Part shown: one piece after another, positions 61,446 through 64,000 of the stretch
Position numbering within the stretch: the first letter of the stretch is position 1
How the letters are laid out: each line of letters starts with the position of its first letter
From: Pseudomonas sp. IB20
Lineage (GTDB): Bacteria > Pseudomonadota > Gammaproteobacteria > Pseudomonadales > Pseudomonadaceae
Direction of reading: 5' to 3'
NCBI RefSeq assembly: GCF_009707325.1
Contig: NZ_CP046103.1
Coordinates: 3,395,610 to 3,459,609, forward strand
DNA: 64,000 nt
Notes under the pieces: model-generated
Told to the model about the DNA's origin: nothing
Database searches by the model: none
What the model saw: the letters and a program-made list of their open reading frames with translations, nothing else
Made by a program: the position numbers and the translations under genes

Positions 61446-61771
61446 TCAAGACTAGCGGATTGGGCAACAATGCGCGGGAGGAAATTCCACACGTAGTTGC
61501 CTTGGGTCAATTCAACGTCTATTGATCAGCTAGAATGGCCGCCTTGTCTTTACCGAGCCGCCCATGAACCCCATCACCCACGCCCAGCTCGACTGGGATG
61601 ACCAAGGTTCAAGACTAGCGGATTGGGCAACAATGCGCGGGAGGAAATTCCACACGTAGTTGCCTTGGGTCAATTCAACGTCTATTGATCAGCTAGAATG
61701 GCCGCCTTGTCTTTACCGAGCCGCCCATGAACCCCATCACCCACGCCCAGCTCGACTGGGATGACCAAGGT
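61446..61771. repeat. Exact tandem duplication, 2 x 163 bp
   Basis: 61446-61608 and 61609-61771 are identical and adjacent. The unit contains the pap/mnmC intergenic region and the first 15 codons of mnmC. The first copy makes a dead mnmC start at 61564; the second leads into the complete gene at 61727. Confidence 0.95.
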
Positions 61772-63718
61772 CGCCCGCACTCGCGGGTCTTCGACGATGT
61801 GTATTTTTCCGACAAATCCGGCCTTGAAGAAACCCGCTATGTGTTCCTCAAACAGAACCGTTTGCAGGAGCGTTTTGCCGCCTTGCCGGCGGGCGGACGA
61901 TTGGTGATTGGCGAGACCGGTTTCGGCACCGGCTTGAATTTTCTCTGCGCCTGGCAGCTGTTTGAGCAACACGCGGTGGCCGGTGCACGCCTGCATTTTG
62001 TCAGCGTGGAAAAGTACCCACTGAGCCACGCCGACCTGCAACGCGCCCTCGCCCTCTGGCCGGAACTTGCGCCCTTCGCCGAGCAATTGTTGGCCCAGTA
62101 CATTGCCATCCACCCAGGCTTCCAACGCCTGGTGCTGGACAATGGCCGTGTGACCCTCACGCTGTTGATCGGTGACGCCCTGGAGCAACTGCCGCAGCTG
62201 GATGCACAGGTTGACGCGTGGTTTCTCGACGGCTTCGCCCCGGCGAAAAACCCCGACATGTGGACCGCCGAACTGTTTGCCGAACTGGCCCGCTTGGCCG
62301 CACCGGCTTCAACCATCAGCACCTTTACCAGCACCGGCTGGGTACGGCGCCTGATCAATGCCGCCGGGTTCAAGATGAAGCGCACGCCGGGCATCGGGCA
62401 TAAATGGGAGATCCTGCGCGGTGAGTTTCTCGGCTGGCCCGAGGACGCGACACCGCCGGCCAAAGCCAAACCCTGGTTCGCCCGCACGGCAACTGTCGAA
62501 GGCGAGCGCCACGCCATGGTCATCGGCGGCGGCTTGGCCGGTTGCGCCACTGCCGCCAGCCTGGCCGCGCGCGGTTGGCGCGTCAGCTTGGTGGAGCGCC
62601 ACGCCGCCCTGGCCCAGGAAGCGTCCGGCAACCCTCAGGGCGTGCTGTACCTCAAGCTGTCGGCCCATGGCACGGCGTTGTCGCAACTGATCCTCAGCGG
62701 CTTCGGCCACACGCGACGTCTGTTGGAGCACCTGCACCGAGGTGTCGATTGGGATGGCTGCGGTGTGCTGCAACTGGCGTTCGACGCCAAGGAAGCCCAG
62801 CGCCAGGCACAACTGGCTGAGGCGTTTGCGCCCGAGTTGCTGCACCTGCTGGACCGTGAACACGCGCAACAACAGGCCGGCATCGACCTGGCCCAGGGCG
62901 GCCTGTTTTTGCCGCAAGGCGGTTGGGTGCATCCGCCCGCGCTGTGCCACTGGCAAGCGGCGCATCCGCTGATTGAGGTGCTCACCCATCACGATGCCCT
63001 GGAGCTGCACCGGGTCGACGATCAGTGGCAGGCCCGCGACGGTGACTGCGTGCTGGTAAGCGCCAGTGTGGTGGTGCTCGCTGGAGCCGCCGACATCAAG
63101 CGGTTCCCACTGAGCGCCGACTTGCCGCTCAAGCGTATCCGCGGGCAAATCACCCGGCTGGCGCAAACGACGGCGAGTACGGCCTTGGCCACGGTGGTCT
63201 GCGCCGAAGGCTACGTCGCGCCCGCCCGGCTTGGCGAGCACACCTTGGGCGCCAGTTTTGATTTCAACAATGAAGACCTCACGCCCACCGTCGCCGAACA
63301 TGCCGGCAACCTCGAAATGCTGCGGGAGATTTCTGAAGACCTGCTGCATCGCCTGGGCGCCGACGCACTGGCTCCCGAACAGTTGGAAGGCCGCGCTGCT
63401 TTCCGCTGCACCAGCCCTGACTACCTGCCGATCGTCGGGCCGTTGGCCGACCAGGACGCCTTCCGACACGCCTATGCCGTACTCAGCAAAGACGCCCGCC
63501 AAGTGCCGGACACGCCTTGCCCGTGGCTGCCAGGGTTGTACATCAACAGCGGCCACGGCTCACGCGGGCTGATTACCGCGCCACTGTGCGGCGAGTTGCT
63601 GGCAGCCTGGCTCAGCGACGAGCCGCTGCCCGTTCCGGCCAGCGTGGCAGAGGCCTGCCACCCGAATCGGTTTGCCCTGCGCGCACTGGTCAGAGGCAAG
63701 GCAGCGACACAGAAATAG
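61727..63718 (+). CDS. mnmC: Bifunctional tRNA mnm5U biosynthesis protein
   Basis: A 663-aa fusion that turns cmnm5(s2)U34 into mnm5(s2)U34. N-terminal methyltransferase (MnmC2) with GETGFGTGLNFLCAW and DGFAPAKNPDMW, and C-terminal FAD oxidase (MnmC1) from about residue 262 with VIGGGLAGCATAASLAARGW and a closing NSGHGSRGLITAP. Its promoter and first codons are duplicated in tandem just upstream. Confidence 0.96.
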   Translation: MNPITHAQLDWDDQGRPHSRVFDDVYFSDKSGLEETRYVFLKQNRLQERFAALPAGGRLVIGETGFGTGLNFLCAWQLFEQHAVAGARLHFVSVEKYPLSHADLQRALALWPELAPFAEQLLAQYIAIHPGFQRLVLDNGRVTLTLLIGDALEQLPQLDAQVDAWFLDGFAPAKNPDMWTAELFAELARLAAPASTISTFTSTGWVRRLINAAGFKMKRTPGIGHKWEILRGEFLGWPEDATPPAKAKPWFARTATVEGERHAMVIGGGLAGCATAASLAARGWRVSLVERHAALAQEASGNPQGVLYLKLSAHGTALSQLILSGFGHTRRLLEHLHRGVDWDGCGVLQLAFDAKEAQRQAQLAEAFAPELLHLLDREHAQQQAGIDLAQGGLFLPQGGWVHPPALCHWQAAHPLIEVLTHHDALELHRVDDQWQARDGDCVLVSASVVVLAGAADIKRFPLSADLPLKRIRGQITRLAQTTASTALATVVCAEGYVAPARLGEHTLGASFDFNNEDLTPTVAEHAGNLEMLREISEDLLHRLGADALAPEQLEGRAAFRCTSPDYLPIVGPLADQDAFRHAYAVLSKDARQVPDTPCPWLPGLYINSGHGSRGLITAPLCGELLAAWLSDEPLPVPASVAEACHPNRFALRALVRGKAATQK

Positions 63719-63861
63719 CGGGATTGCAGGCGTCGCGGCAATTTGCCTTATAACTTATCGGTCTAAAACTCCACGCATAGCACTGGGTCAGTTTCTGGGT
63801 ACGCGCCCTTCGGGCGTATTGAGTATTGACCCTCCCCAACGGAAAAACCGGTAAGGAATTT

Positions 63862-64000
63862 ATGTGCGGATTAGCTGGAGAATTACGTTTCGATGCCCAA
63901 CCTGCCGACCTGGCAGCGATTGAGCGCATCACCCATCACCTGGCCCCTCGCGGCCCCGACGCCTGGGGCTTCCACGCCCAAGGGCCGATTGCCCTGGGCC
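63862..64000 (+). CDS. N-acetylglutaminylglutamine amidotransferase (5' part)
   Basis: Forty-six codons to the window edge: MCGLAGELRFDAQPADLAAI then HLAPRGPDAWGFHAQGPIAL. Cys2 is the N-terminal glutaminase nucleophile; the text matches AsnB-like amidotransferases of the NAGGN osmolyte pathway. Preceded by gtaaggaatt and a putative hairpin (gcgcccttcgggcg, 63805-63818). The rest lies beyond the window. Confidence 0.88.
   Translation, partial: MCGLAGELRFDAQPADLAAIERITHHLAPRGPDAWGFHAQGPIALG

Noticed and set aside
59893-61455. 520-codon plus-strand frame opposite pap
   Set aside because: Composition is antisense shadow of the well-conserved PPK2 gene.

Overview
The window is about 64 kb of high-GC DNA from a member of the Pseudomonas fluorescens group. 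The support is the protein content (D-glucarate catabolism, cyn operon, dmeRF, class II fumarase, PPK2-type polyphosphate:AMP phosphotransferase, fused MnmC, start of a NAGGN amidotransferase) and the REP/REPIN palindromes with the tgtgggagct core typical of that group.

Layout. 0-2.4 kb: FecCD-type iron/cobalamin ABC importer. 2.4-7 kb: small metabolic genes on the minus strand (GNAT, hydrolase, TspO, nucleotidyltransferase), a broken DUF6124 gene and a secreted repeat protein. 7-14.7 kb: two chemoreceptors enclosing small genes and a broken LysE gene. 14.9-16.8 kb: trmK, whose 3' end contains a histidine leader peptide and attenuator in front of a frameshifted short HisRS paralogue. 16.8-20.6 kb: glucarate regulator, transporter and dehydratase. 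20.8-21.5 kb: HigBA-type toxin-antitoxin pair. 21.6-26.3 kb: sulfonate-type binding protein with a nonsense codon, SfnB-like flavoprotein, and a scrambled ridA/DUF1028/argE operon. 26.5-33.5 kb: DUF6124 gene with a structured leader, hydrolase, amidohydrolase, cyn operon and remnants. 33.4-44.2 kb: GlxA-type regulator and cysteine hydrolase, LysR with YeeE, MFS carriers, dmeRF, secreted nuclease, TetR/MFS pair and a chimeric remnant. 44.3-48.6 kb: tRNA-Asn, LysR/lldD, diguanylate cyclase, TenA/PqqC-like protein. 48.7-64 kb: GGDEF-EAL protein, ABC exporter, DsbA-like protein, trhO, BolA-like, DUF2059, fumC, EamA, thiolase, pap, mnmC and the first bases of a NAGGN amidotransferase.

Two things stand out. 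First, the histidine-attenuation signal (four consecutive His codons, a 1:2 hairpin, a possible antiterminator and a terminator) sits inside the 3' end of trmK. It controls a compact HisRS-like protein that keeps class II motifs 2 and 3 but lacks an anticodon-binding domain. Second, the window is full of structural scars. There are five exact or near-exact direct duplications (92, 148, 152, 163 and 175 bp), two perfect inverted duplications (169 and 175 bp), chimeric gene remnants (PanB-like start joined to an FAD-oxidase end; ECF-sigma start joined to a LysR end), truncations, frameshifts and a nonsense codon. The narrow length range of most repeats suggests unmerged contig overlaps as much as biology, so order and orientation near 4.7, 6.9, 20.7, 25.5-26.3, 27.9, 31.2, 41.9 and 61.6 kb should be treated with caution.
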